DNA of 63,131 bases, taken from assembly GCA_017523285.1 (NCBI GenBank), contig JAFWWU010000100.1:1-63131 (forward strand), given 5' to 3'. This document shows, one piece after another, positions 41,357 to 50,663 of this stretch. This DNA comes from Ruminococcus sp. GTDB lineage: Bacteria; Bacillota; Clostridia; Oscillospirales; Ruminococcaceae. The translations under genes were made by a program, and so were the position numbers. The notes under the pieces are model-generated. The model searched no databases, had not been told where the DNA came from, and saw nothing but the letters and a program-made list of their open reading frames with translations. The first letter of the stretch is position 1; each line of letters opens with the position of its first letter.

Positions 41357-44338
41357 TCATTTTACTTTTTGTGAAACAGGAAGATTAAGACCCTTTAATG
41401 CGTTTGCAACTAAGCCTGCAACTGCATTTGCACCTGTTTCTGTGAAATGAGTCTTATCTGTACTTCCCTCAACAGCACCGCAAAGATGATACTTATATGC
41501 AGCATCATATCCGATTGAATTATAATGATTTACCATAAGTGAGTTAAGGTCAATACATGGAATATTATAATATGAAGCCATATTCTTCATTGCCTGACAA
41601 TAATCTGTATAGCTTCCTACAAATTTTCCGTTTGAATATGCTTTAAGTCCGATTACTGTTGTTACAAGTATCGGTGTAGCTCCCTTTGATTTAGCTCCCT
41701 CGATATATTTTGCAATATAATATTCAAATGAGCCGTTATCAGGATTCTGTACCTTTCCGCATACAGGAGCATATCTTTCTGTTTTGGTATAGTCTGCGTC
41801 ATTTATCGCAAACTGTACCATAAGATAATCGCCCTCTTTGATTGTGTTTAAAATTGTATCAAGGCGTCCGTTATCAACAAAGCTCTTTGAGCTTCTGCCT
41901 GCTATTGCATGATTTGATACTGTAACATCGTTAAGGTAATTCTGGAGGTAATATCCCCAGCCCTGCTGTGGCTTATAGCTTTCACGATAGCTCTGTACAG
42001 TTGAATCACCTGCAATATAAATTGTGGAATTTCCTGTCGGAGTAATATTCTCACTGCTTGGGTCGTATGTTTCAGCAATCGGCTCATCTGTAAGCTCAAT
42101 TCTGAGATAATCAAGGTTAGGTGCGCCCTCTGACATAAGTGATGTCATTTTTATTGTGTTCATACCCGCAACAAGCGGAAGCACAATTCCTGTTTCTACC
42201 CATGTTGTCCAGTCGCCTGTCGGGAGGAATGACTGCACCCAGTATTCGCTTGCACCATTTACCTCAATTTTCATTTTGCGGTCATTTGTACTTGCATTTG
42301 CATTTCTTATTGCAACATAATAATTGCCTGTCTGACCTGCTTCAACATTGAATGTAATATTACTGCCAACCTCGTTATTGAGATTTACATAGCAATCTTC
42401 AGTATAGCCTGCATTGACTGTTTCTGTAATACCGCCTGAAATCATAGCATCCTTTGCAGGATACATTGTCTGGTATACTCTTTCGCCAACAGGAAGAGTA
42501 TCAATTCTGCTTATAACATAAGACTGAATTGCAAGTGCATCCTGAGCATTTATGCCGTTTCCGACATTATGAACATCGGCATTTTTTATTCCCTGTTTAC
42601 TGAGATTGTATTTTGACGGATTAATCATATAAAGCTTTGTAATTACAGCATCAGCAATATCAACGCTTTCATCACAGTTTACGTCACCGTAAATAAGCTT
42701 TCCTGCTTCTTCTGTCGGCGGCTGAGTAGTCTGCTCTGTCACCTCTTCAGCAATCCAGCTCTGACATTTATGTCCGTTTACTTCCCACTGCTGAATATTT
42801 GCACCGTTTTCGGTCTTTGCACTGCCAACTTCTACACAGCTTCTGTCCTTGCTGTTCTTTGTAAGAATCACATAAGAGCCATCTGAATTCTTGCTGAATT
42901 TGAAAAGCTGTGCCGAAGCGTTTGTGTTTGTATAAATTCCGATATTTGTTCCATTATCGGTTTTTCCGTAATCAAGGTCAAGGAGATAAGTCTTTCCGTC
43001 ACCAAGCGTTGAATAAATATAATAATATCCGTTGGAATCAGCTTTAAGCTGCCATGTATTCTTGGCTTCAGCCTGTGAAGCTGCTCCCTGCTGTACGTTA
43101 GTACCTGCCGCAGCTGCACCGTCTGCAACTTCAAGATAAAGTCCGCTGTTTACGTTTTTGAACGTATATTTTACGTTTTCTTTCATAACAGCACCTTCGG
43201 CAAGCTGAACATTCTCAAAATCAATTTCGCCTGCAACAAGCTCTGCAAGCTTTATTGCACCCTTGCGGTTCGGATGAAGTGAATCACCTGTCATATACAT
43301 TGAATCTGTAACGCTTGTACCTGCTGAAATGCAGTAATTCTGCCACAGATTGAAAAGGTCAACTACCTGTACATTCTGCTCTTTACCGATAGTATCAAGC
43401 TGTCCACCAAACCATCTTCCCGTAAGAAGCGGATTTCTTGTAGCGTCACCGTTGCGTCCCTGCTGTTTTACGAGAATTACTGTCATTCCCTTTGCCTTTG
43501 CTCTTTTTACCATATCTGTAACAACAGTATAGTATTCATCGGCATTTGAATAGTTTGTATCGTTGATTCCGATTGAAATAATATAAAAGTCGCCCTCTTT
43601 GCCATAATATTCAATCGGCTTGAACTGTCCTGCATCAACAAAGCCCTTTGCAAACTGTCCGCTTGCAGCCATATTTCTTATTTCAAATTTGCTTGTATCT
43701 ACAAACTGATTGAGCATCTGTCCCCAGCCGCCCTGTGCACTTGTATCAAGCGGATAATAATTACATACGGTTGAGTCGCCGCAGAGCCATATTGTAGGCT
43801 TCATAGCAGGATTTGTTGATATCTGCTTGATTTCAAGCGAGCTCATTGTAAATGCATAGCCTGCTTTGCCCTCTGTTGCCATAATATTGAGCTGTCCGTC
43901 TGTTACAGGAATCTGGAATGTATGATAGGCGTTATTTCCTGTCATATTGATTACCTGAAGCATATTTTCAGCCTTTATGCTTGTTCTCATTGTATTACCG
44001 AGCTGAATTGTAACCTGATACAAGCCTTTGTCGAGGTCTACATTGAATGTATTTGCTTCATCTGTGCTTTTGAACTGAACTGCGTCACTGAGTGCACCGC
44101 TTCCCGAAGCGCTTACATTTGCCATATTCCATGTCTGATTGAAGCCATAGCCTCTGCCGGAATTATAGCCGTCTGATGCAGATACACCCGTATATCCGCT
44201 TGCAACACCGCCTGCTCCGAAATCGAATTTCCAGTTGGACTGTGCGGCATCTGCTTTTACATTCAGATTAACGCCTGTAAATACTGTTGCCGAGAGCGCA
44301 AGAGAGGTTATTGCACTCAGGATTTTTTTTAATCTCAC
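41357..44338 (-). CDS. Cellulosomal double CE12 esterase: CE12-CBM13-dockerin-CBM35-CE12
   Basis: 993 residues from GTG 44338 (GGAGGAG 5 bp upstream; the frame open to 44458 is rejected). Signal peptide about 1-30. A beta-sandwich region (34-175) leads into SGNH esterase 1 (182-375; Ser189 in CGDSTV, Asp352 and His355 in GDSLHPN). Ricin-like CBM13 about 388-530. Type I dockerin about 549-617 (two calcium repeats), placed internally. CBM35-like module about 622-752. SGNH esterase 2 about 771-985 (Ser779 in AGDSTV, Asp961/His964 in DKTHF). CE12 enzymes deacetylate pectin (rhamnogalacturonan) or xylan. Both active sites look intact. Confidence 0.92.
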   Translation of the reverse strand: MRLKKILSAITSLALSATVFTGVNLNVKADAAQSNWKFDFGAGGVASGYTGVSASDGYNSGRGYGFNQTWNMANVSASGSGALSDAVQFKSTDEANTFNVDLDKGLYQVTIQLGNTMRTSIKAENMLQVINMTGNNAYHTFQIPVTDGQLNIMATEGKAGYAFTMSSLEIKQISTNPAMKPTIWLCGDSTVCNYYPLDTSAQGGWGQMLNQFVDTSKFEIRNMAASGQFAKGFVDAGQFKPIEYYGKEGDFYIISIGINDTNYSNADEYYTVVTDMVKRAKAKGMTVILVKQQGRNGDATRNPLLTGRWFGGQLDTIGKEQNVQVVDLFNLWQNYCISAGTSVTDSMYMTGDSLHPNRKGAIKLAELVAGEIDFENVQLAEGAVMKENVKYTFKNVNSGLYLEVADGAAAAGTNVQQGAASQAEAKNTWQLKADSNGYYYIYSTLGDGKTYLLDLDYGKTDNGTNIGIYTNTNASAQLFKFSKNSDGSYVILTKNSKDRSCVEVGSAKTENGANIQQWEVNGHKCQSWIAEEVTEQTTQPPTEEAGKLIYGDVNCDESVDIADAVITKLYMINPSKYNLSKQGIKNADVHNVGNGINAQDALAIQSYVISRIDTLPVGERVYQTMYPAKDAMISGGITETVNAGYTEDCYVNLNNEVGSNITFNVEAGQTGNYYVAIRNANASTNDRKMKIEVNGASEYWVQSFLPTGDWTTWVETGIVLPLVAGMNTIKMTSLMSEGAPNLDYLRIELTDEPIAETYDPSSENITPTGNSTIYIAGDSTVQSYRESYKPQQGWGYYLQNYLNDVTVSNHAIAGRSSKSFVDNGRLDTILNTIKEGDYLMVQFAINDADYTKTERYAPVCGKVQNPDNGSFEYYIAKYIEGAKSKGATPILVTTVIGLKAYSNGKFVGSYTDYCQAMKNMASYYNIPCIDLNSLMVNHYNSIGYDAAYKYHLCGAVEGSTDKTHFTETGANAVAGLVANALKGLNLPVSQKVK

Positions 44339-44564
44339 CAAAACTCCTCCATTCATTTCAGACATTATCACATAAATACAATAACATCTGTATATTTTTA
44401 TTTCAAACCTTAAAACAACACCAATAAAATAAATGCCTAAAATAAATTTAACATTCATCTACATATTAATAATAATTCATAATTACAGTTTTGTCAATAT
44501 AGTTTTATTCAATAATGTGGCAGTTTTATACACTATATGGCATTATGTATCCATATTAAAAGAA

Positions 44565-44596
44565 AATAGCATTATCTGCAATCAGATAATGCTATT
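44565..44596 (-). terminator. Terminator after ispD
   Basis: 14-bp stem (AATAGCATTATCTG with its complement) and 4-nt loop, followed on the minus strand by TTTCTTTT. It sits in the 307-bp gap between ispD and the esterase start. The rest of that gap holds palindrome copy 6 and A+T-rich DNA with no clear gene. Confidence 0.85.
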
Positions 44597-44610
44597 CATG
44601 ATTATTTTAC

Positions 44611-44633
44611 GGGCGGATGATATCCGCCGCTAC
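44611..44633 (+). repeat. Dispersed palindromic repeat, copy 6
   Basis: Arms GGCGGAT and ATCCGCC with centre GAT, followed by GCTAC. It lies 13 bp past the ispD stop, on the far side of its terminator. Confidence 0.8.
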
Positions 44634-44645
44634 TAATGCATTTAT

Positions 44646-45320
44646 TTACATGTTCAGTAATGTTTCAGCAATTTTTATATCCTCAGGAGTTGTAATCTTG
44701 ATATTGGTATAATCGCCGATTGTCATATACACCTTGCCGCCAATCGCTTCTACAAGCTGACAGTCATCTGTGAAATCAAGCTCATGCTCAAGTGCAAAAT
44801 CAATTCCCTCAAAATAAAGTCTGCGTTTGAAAACCTGCGGTGTCTGAGTTATATAAAGCGACGCTCTGTGCGGGGTATCTGTTATAAGTCCGTCATCGAC
44901 AACCTTTATTGTATCTTTTACAGGAACTCCGAGTGTTGCACCGCCGAATACTCCCGCATCCTTTATTACAGCTTCAATATGCTCAGGCTTTACAAGCGGT
45001 CTTGCTCCGTCATGAATTGCAACCATTTCTGTATCACTACCGATACAGCGTATTCCGTTTATAACGCTCTGCTGACGTGTTTCACCGCCCTCTGCAAATT
45101 TAAGCGGCTTTGTTATTCCTATACGCTCCGCCTCTTTCTCAATCTGAGGAACATAATCGCTTTTTGTAACAATTATGATTTCCTTTATGCTTTCAGCTTT
45201 TTCAAATGCTCTGAGAGTATTTCCTATAACAAGCGTATCACCAAGCGGAAGCAGAATTTTATTCACTCCGCCCATTCTTGTTGAATTTCCTGCACAAACT
45301 ATTATTGCTGATGTATTCAT
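44646..45320 (-). CDS. ispD: 2-C-methyl-D-erythritol 4-phosphate cytidylyltransferase
   Basis: 224 residues. IIVCAGNSTRMGGVNKILLPLGDTLVI is the nucleotide-binding start; FAEGGETRQQSVINGI, VAIHDGARPLV and THRASLYITQTPQVF-type blocks follow. It makes CDP-methylerythritol in the non-mevalonate isoprenoid pathway. Ribosome binding site AGGAG. It begins 15 bp after the GH5 gene and appears cotranscribed with it, an unrelated pairing. Confidence 0.92.
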   Translation of the reverse strand: MNTSAIIVCAGNSTRMGGVNKILLPLGDTLVIGNTLRAFEKAESIKEIIIVTKSDYVPQIEKEAERIGITKPLKFAEGGETRQQSVINGIRCIGSDTEMVAIHDGARPLVKPEHIEAVIKDAGVFGGATLGVPVKDTIKVVDDGLITDTPHRASLYITQTPQVFKRRLYFEGIDFALEHELDFTDDCQLVEAIGGKVYMTIGDYTNIKITTPEDIKIAETLLNM

Positions 45321-45335
45321 GTTGTTTCTCCTGTA

Positions 45336-47177
45336 TTAATATTCTGAAAGAGATATTCCGTTGCTTCCGAGAGGAATTTGATGGTCAAGGCCTACAAACT
45401 TGCCGTCTTTCTGCCATAAAACTTCCTTTACGAATTCGTATTTATCAGTATCCCATGTCTGAAAATCGTCAAGAACAAGTCCGCCTGTATCACCTGAATT
45501 CGCATTGAAGCACCAGAATGTATGATTTATCTTGTTCTCACTTATAAGCTGACGGAGATATGTCATCCATTTAAGGTTAGGCTCACGCATATATCCGCCC
45601 CATTCACCGATAAGAAGCGGAGCTATATCATCATCCTGAATATAGAACCAGTTATCTCTCCAGCAATCCTCCATAAGTGAATCGAAATCATAACCGCCCT
45701 CAAACCAAGGCTGTTCGTATACTGTAGGGCCGTAATCATGAGGTGAATATACAAGCTTATCCTGATATTTTCCGAGGTCAATCGGATTATCGGCTACACC
45801 TCTGAGGTTTCCTCCCCACCAGTTATAGTAATAATCCTTTTCATTCTGTGATTTGAAATCACCGTTTGTCTTTATATCCTTTGGATATATTTCAATTCCC
45901 TCAACCATTACAAGCAGATTAGGGTTTTTAGCAAGCACTTTTAATGAAGCCTGCTCTGCAATATATTTCCAGTTATCGCTGTCCTTTGAGTCGTCCCATT
46001 TTGCTCTCGGTGTTTCATGAGGCTTTCCGTGAGGTTCATTTTCAAGGTCAATTGCGATAATTGTATCGTCATTTTTATAACGATCTGCAATCCATTCAAG
46101 ACCTCTGAAATAATCCTCCTCTGTAACGCTTCCGTCTGTCCAGAGTGGCTTGTTGTGTCCCATTGCATCTGTAACGGCACAATGGAAATCTATCATAATC
46201 TTTATTCCGTTTGCTCTGCACTGACCGATAACGTGGTCGAAAATTTCAAGGCTGTTCATACCGTTAAGATATGCATTTGTTGCATTATTATAATTTGCGG
46301 CAGGATATTCTCCGTCCTCCCAGTTATTTACAAGCTCAGTAGAAATCGGTATTCTGAGAAGATTAAAGCCGTGGTCTGCAATACTTGCAAGTGATGCGTC
46401 AAGGTCGCATGCCCATAAACCGTCAAAGCAATTTGTGCCTGTATTATAGCCGAACCAGTTACAGCCTGTGAGCCATACTTCCTTACCGCTTGAATCAACT
46501 ATCTTATGTCCGTCAGTTGAAAGCCAGTCGTCAGTTGTAGGCTCCGGAACTTCCTTTCCGTTTACGCTTTCTATTTTATCTGTACCTGTATTTGCGTTAT
46601 TATTAGAATTATTGTTATTACTTGAATTATTGCTGCTTGAATCAGATGATGAAGAAACGCTTCCTTTTTCGGCAGTAATTGTAATTGCGTCACCCTTTAT
46701 TTCCTCTGTTGATGTCAGCTGAAATCCGAATTCAACAGAAGATTTTGCTTCAATTGTGCTGTTATAGTTTTCGGGAGTAACTGTTATAACTCCGTTTTCA
46801 AGAGTATAGCTCATACTCCAGCCGCTTACCATACTGCTTCCGTCAGCAACAGGAATAGAAGCCTTCCATGATTTGCAAGGAGCATCAGTATTATTTTTCA
46901 GCGTAACTGTATAATCATAAGTCGTATTGCCGCCCGACTGCCAGCTGCTGTTAAGCTTTAAATTAATTGATACATCAGCACTGCTTTCTGTCTGCTGATT
47001 ATCATTTCCATTATTATCACTGCTGTTATCGGAATTGCCGTTTTCCGATACATTGCTGCTTTCGCTTACAGATGATTGGGAGTTTTTTGATTTTTTCTTT
47101 TCCTTATCATTACAGCTGACAGCCGATAAAAGCATTACAGCCGCAGATAAAAAAGCAAGGCTTTTTCTGAAATTCAT
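45336..47177 (-). CDS. Lipoprotein endoglucanase, CBM2-GH5
   Basis: 613 residues. Lipobox SAVSC (Cys22) replaces a cleavable secretion signal, so the enzyme is membrane-anchored rather than cellulosomal, and no dockerin is present. A Ser/Asn-rich spacer (30-68) is followed by a CBM2-like cellulose-binding module (about 70-155: [21 protein letters not shown]), a second Ser/Asn linker (172-200) and a GH5 catalytic domain (about 205-600) with acid Glu381 in DLENEP and nucleophile Glu525 in IGEWGG. CWFNAN-type Trp residues line the cleft. Strong own promoter at 47216-47245. It would act on beta-glucans at the cell surface. Confidence 0.93.
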   Translation of the reverse strand: MNFRKSLAFLSAAVMLLSAVSCNDKEKKKSKNSQSSVSESSNVSENGNSDNSSDNNGNDNQQTESSADVSINLKLNSSWQSGGNTTYDYTVTLKNNTDAPCKSWKASIPVADGSSMVSGWSMSYTLENGVITVTPENYNSTIEAKSSVEFGFQLTSTEEIKGDAITITAEKGSVSSSSDSSSNNSSNNNNSNNNANTGTDKIESVNGKEVPEPTTDDWLSTDGHKIVDSSGKEVWLTGCNWFGYNTGTNCFDGLWACDLDASLASIADHGFNLLRIPISTELVNNWEDGEYPAANYNNATNAYLNGMNSLEIFDHVIGQCRANGIKIMIDFHCAVTDAMGHNKPLWTDGSVTEEDYFRGLEWIADRYKNDDTIIAIDLENEPHGKPHETPRAKWDDSKDSDNWKYIAEQASLKVLAKNPNLLVMVEGIEIYPKDIKTNGDFKSQNEKDYYYNWWGGNLRGVADNPIDLGKYQDKLVYSPHDYGPTVYEQPWFEGGYDFDSLMEDCWRDNWFYIQDDDIAPLLIGEWGGYMREPNLKWMTYLRQLISENKINHTFWCFNANSGDTGGLVLDDFQTWDTDKYEFVKEVLWQKDGKFVGLDHQIPLGSNGISLSEY

Positions 47178-47215
47178 AATATGTACCTCTCATTAATTAT
47201 ATCAATCTATTTTTA

Positions 47216-47251
47216 ATTATAATCCCTGTATAAACGAATTGTCAAACAATT
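47216..47251 (-). promoter_or_regulatory. Promoter of the GH5-ispD unit with inverted repeat
   Basis: On the minus strand TTGACA (47245-47240), 18 bp, TATAAT (47221-47216). A 6-bp inverted repeat AATTGT-N3-ACAATT (47237-47251) covers the -35 element. Confidence 0.75.
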
Positions 47252-47370
47252 TTGGAATAATTAACATATAATTTACAAGACTTTTTTTACATTCACTATA
47301 TTTTTGCAAATTTAACAATAAACATATTGATTTTTCACATATTTTGTGCTATAATAATATCTATATTTAT

Positions 47371-47396
47371 AGGGTGCGATATTTAATACGCACCCT
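47371..47396. terminator. Hairpin after the CmpB-like gene
   Basis: 8-bp stem AGGGTGCG/CGCACCCT with a 10-nt loop, between the minus-strand CmpB-like gene and the GH5 promoter. The flanking T-tract is weak on the minus strand. Confidence 0.6.
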
Positions 47397-47401
47397 CAGT
47401 T

Positions 47402-47791
47402 TTATTGGATTTGTGGACTGAATCTGTTTTTTATAATTTTACAAAGATAATACGCAGGTATACAAAGTAAAAACCACAATGCAGAAAACGGCAGACATAT
47501 CTGTCCCAATACGTTAAGCGGCATATCGGAATAATCCCATACCTGCCACTTTAAAATAAGATTTACCGCAACTCCTACCGTAAATTCAATGAATGTTATT
47601 ATTATCATTCCTGCAATACAGCTTTTAAAAAGCGAAACAGCATCTCTGCTGTTTATATCATACAATATGGACAATACAAGCCCTCCTGTAAGTGCCATTG
47701 TCCAGTGTGTATAGCCTCTTGCGGCTATTTCTATAAGACTATATATAAAAAAGCCCATTAAAAATGAAAAAAATCGCTCTGCTGCTTTCAT
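47402..47791 (-). CDS. Putative ABC-transporter-type permease (CmpB-like)
   Basis: 129 residues from ATG 47791 (GTG 47794 also possible; GGAGG just upstream). About four membrane helices. The segment VWDYSDMPLNVLGQICLPFSALWFLL is characteristic of the small CmpB-type membrane proteins of clostridia, which are named as permeases without known substrate. It is divergent from rmuC. Confidence 0.7.
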   Translation of the reverse strand: MKAAERFFSFLMGFFIYSLIEIAARGYTHWTMALTGGLVLSILYDINSRDAVSLFKSCIAGMIIITFIEFTVGVAVNLILKWQVWDYSDMPLNVLGQICLPFSALWFLLCIPAYYLCKIIKNRFSPQIQ

Positions 47792-47856
47792 CACTCACTA
47801 CCTCCGATCCGCATAGCGATATTATATGACATTACGAAAGGATTATTCTTTATTTT

Positions 47857-49161
47857 ATGGATTTATTTATCATTATTCTTCTCATAATTCTTATTATACT
47901 TGTTTTAACTGCCATTATCATTCTGCTTAAAAGAGATAATTCCACTGAACTGAAAAAAGAACTTGATATCCAGAACAGCCGTCTGCGTCAGGAGCTTAAT
48001 TCAAACGCAAGCGATAATCTGCGATCTGTTATTGATATAGTTTCAAAAAATCAAAACGACCTCGGCTCTGCACAGCTCAGACAGCTTGATGCTATAAATC
48101 AGAGTCTTTCAGACAAACAGGATAAAACATGCGATATGTTCTCGCAGATGTCAACTCAGCTTGAACACCGCTTTCAGTCATTTGCGCTTGAAAGTGAACA
48201 AAAACTTGATATTATCCGTAAATCAGTAGAAAATAAACTTACAAATATTCAGACTGAAAATAATGTTCATCTTGATAAAATTCAGGGAATTGTAGATGAT
48301 AAGCTGCAAAAATCCCTCGATGCACGAATGACTCAGGCATTTTCTGCTGTAAATGAACGTCTTGAACAGGTTTATAAAGGGCTCGGAGAAATGCAGACGC
48401 TTGCTTCAGGAGTCGGCGACTTGAAAAAAGTCCTTTCAAATGTAAAAACGAGAGGTGTTCTCGGAGAAATCCAGCTTGAATCTATCCTGCGTGAAATACT
48501 CTCTCCTGCACAATATGTTAAAAATGCCGCAATAAAAAGCGGATTTGTTGAATTTTCGCTGAAAATCCCCAACGAATCAGGCGAAACAATTCTCCTTCCG
48601 ATTGACTCAAAATTTCCTGCCGATACATATTCCGCACTTAATGAGGCATATAATAATGGCAGTCCCGCTGATATCGAAGCTGCAAAAAAAGCTCTTGTGA
48701 CTACACTGAAAAATGAAGCCAAGGACATTTCAACAAAATATATCAACCCTCCGCAGACAACAGATTTCGCTATTATGTTCCTGCCGTTTGAGGGACTTTA
48801 TGCAGAAGCTGTAAACAACGGGTTAATTGAAGTATTACAGAATAATTATCATGTATGCATAACAGGTCCGAGCACTATGGGTGCTATGCTGAGCAGTCTT
48901 GGAATGTGTTTCAGAAATATGCAGATTCAGAAGCACAGCAATGACGTATGGCGTGTTCTCGGAGAGGTAAGAACAGAATTTGATAAATTTGCTGACGCTC
49001 TTGAAAAAACTCAGCACCGCATTGAAACAGCAAACGAAGAACTTAACAAGCTTGTCGGAGTCCGTACAAGACAGATGCAGAAACAGCTAAGACAGATTTC
49101 AGATTACGATATACAAGAATTTCCGCCGCAGAATACGGCAGAACGGAGTGATAATATATGA
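47857..49161 (+). CDS. rmuC: DNA recombination protein RmuC
   Basis: 434 residues. One N-terminal membrane helix (1-24), a long coiled coil (about 28-190), then the conserved RmuC nuclease-like domain (GVLGEIQLESILREILSPAQY, LPIDSKFPADTY, FAIMFLPFEGLYAEAV, GPSTMGAMLSSL). RmuC-type proteins suppress recombination at inverted repeats. The stop overlaps the malQ start by 4 bp (ATGA). Confidence 0.93.
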   Translation: MDLFIIILLIILIILVLTAIIILLKRDNSTELKKELDIQNSRLRQELNSNASDNLRSVIDIVSKNQNDLGSAQLRQLDAINQSLSDKQDKTCDMFSQMSTQLEHRFQSFALESEQKLDIIRKSVENKLTNIQTENNVHLDKIQGIVDDKLQKSLDARMTQAFSAVNERLEQVYKGLGEMQTLASGVGDLKKVLSNVKTRGVLGEIQLESILREILSPAQYVKNAAIKSGFVEFSLKIPNESGETILLPIDSKFPADTYSALNEAYNNGSPADIEAAKKALVTTLKNEAKDISTKYINPPQTTDFAIMFLPFEGLYAEAVNNGLIEVLQNNYHVCITGPSTMGAMLSSLGMCFRNMQIQKHSNDVWRVLGEVRTEFDKFADALEKTQHRIETANEELNKLVGVRTRQMQKQLRQISDYDIQEFPPQNTAERSDNI

Positions 49162-50639
49162 GAAAAGGTTGTATACTGATGCATATTTCCAGCCTGCCAT
49201 CATCATACGGTATCGGCAAGCTCGGTAAATCGGCATATTCTTTCATTGATTTTCTTTGCAGAAGCGGCATAAAGGCATGGCAGATTCTTCCGCTTTCACC
49301 TACAAGCTATGGAGATTCTCCGTATCAATCATTCTCTGTAAATGCAGGAAATCCATATTTTATTGATTTTGAAACACTTCAGGAGGAAAAACTCCTTAAC
49401 CGTGAGGATTATGCTCAGATAATCTGGGAGGACAATCCCCGTCAGGTCAATTACAGCATAATCTATGACAACTGCTTTGATGTGCTGAAAAAAGCCTTTG
49501 CACGTTTTATTCCGAATCAATCAGACGAGTATTCGGATTTTCTCAATAAAAACAAGGACTGGCTTGATGAATATGCGTTTTTTATGGCACTCAAATTCAA
49601 ATATGACGGCAAGCCTTGGTATGAATGGGATAAAAAACTTGCAATGCGTGACGGAAATGCTCTTTCAAAAGCACGCAAGGAGCTTGAAAAGGATATTGAT
49701 TTTTTTAAATTCCTGCAATTCAAATTCTATCAGCAATGGTTAAGAGTAAAAAACTATGCAAACGAATGCGGTATTGAAATTATCGGAGATATTCCGATAT
49801 ATACAGCATATGACAGTGTTGAAGCATGGGCATATCCCGAACTATTCTGCTTTGATAAAAACAAGAAGCCGATTGACGTTGCTGGCTGTCCGCCCGATGA
49901 ATTTTCACCGACAGGTCAGCTGTGGGGAAACCCTGTTTACGACTGGAAATATCACAAAAAAACTAATTATAAATGGTGGACAGACCGTATTTCATTCGCC
50001 GCTGAAATATACGATGTCGTAAGAATTGACCATTTCAGAGGCTTTGAAAGCTATTATGCTATCCCATTCGGCAATAAAACAGCTGAAAAGGGCGAATGGC
50101 GTAAAGGCCCTGGAGCTGAATTATTCAAGCTTGCGGAAAAGAAGCTCGGCAGACTTAATATTATTGCTGAGGATTTGGGCTTTATTACTCCCGAAGTAAG
50201 ACAAATGCTCGATGATGTGGGATATCCAGGAATGAAAGTTCTGCAGTTTGCTTTTGATAACAGCAAGAATGAGCATCTTCCGCACAATTTCAAGAATTCC
50301 AACTGCTTTGCATATACAGGCACTCACGACAACGAAACTCTTATCGGCTGGGTTGATAATATGCCGCCGAAAAATCTTAAATTTGCAAGAAAATATCTTA
50401 ATGTCAAAAAGCTTTGCAAAATTCCTTACGCAGTTATAAAATGCACCTGGGCAAGTATAGCACAGACAGCTGTTGCTCAGATTCAGGACTTTATCGAAAG
50501 TGAGGCTGACGGAAGAATGAATACTCCGTCAACACTCGGAAAAAACTGGCAGTTCAGAACTGTTAATTCCGATTTTTCGCCTGCACTTTCATTGGAAATA
50601 AAACGACTTAACAAGCTATATAACCGACTCGGTGAATGA
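49158..50639 (+). CDS. malQ: 4-alpha-glucanotransferase (GH77)
   Basis: 493 residues. HISSLPSSYGIGKLGKSAYSFIDFL start, DIPIYTAYDSVEAWAYPELF, the nucleophile Asp region VVRIDHFRGFESYYAIP, the acid in IIAEDLGFITPEV, and GTHDNETLIGW. It transfers alpha-1,4-glucan segments, recycling maltodextrins. Coupled to rmuC upstream and to glgP downstream. Confidence 0.94.
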   Translation: MRKGCILMHISSLPSSYGIGKLGKSAYSFIDFLCRSGIKAWQILPLSPTSYGDSPYQSFSVNAGNPYFIDFETLQEEKLLNREDYAQIIWEDNPRQVNYSIIYDNCFDVLKKAFARFIPNQSDEYSDFLNKNKDWLDEYAFFMALKFKYDGKPWYEWDKKLAMRDGNALSKARKELEKDIDFFKFLQFKFYQQWLRVKNYANECGIEIIGDIPIYTAYDSVEAWAYPELFCFDKNKKPIDVAGCPPDEFSPTGQLWGNPVYDWKYHKKTNYKWWTDRISFAAEIYDVVRIDHFRGFESYYAIPFGNKTAEKGEWRKGPGAELFKLAEKKLGRLNIIAEDLGFITPEVRQMLDDVGYPGMKVLQFAFDNSKNEHLPHNFKNSNCFAYTGTHDNETLIGWVDNMPPKNLKFARKYLNVKKLCKIPYAVIKCTWASIAQTAVAQIQDFIESEADGRMNTPSTLGKNWQFRTVNSDFSPALSLEIKRLNKLYNRLGE

Positions 50640-50663
50640 GTCATGGATAGGAGTATAAATATT

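Noticed and set aside
44339-44458. N-terminal extension of the CE12 protein
   Set aside because: The extension precedes GGAGGAG and the signal peptide MRLKKILSAITSLALS; it has no ribosome binding site of its own.
47371-47396. Riboswitch between the CmpB-like and GH5 genes
   Set aside because: Only an 8-bp hairpin is present, with no conserved riboswitch core; a terminator is simpler.
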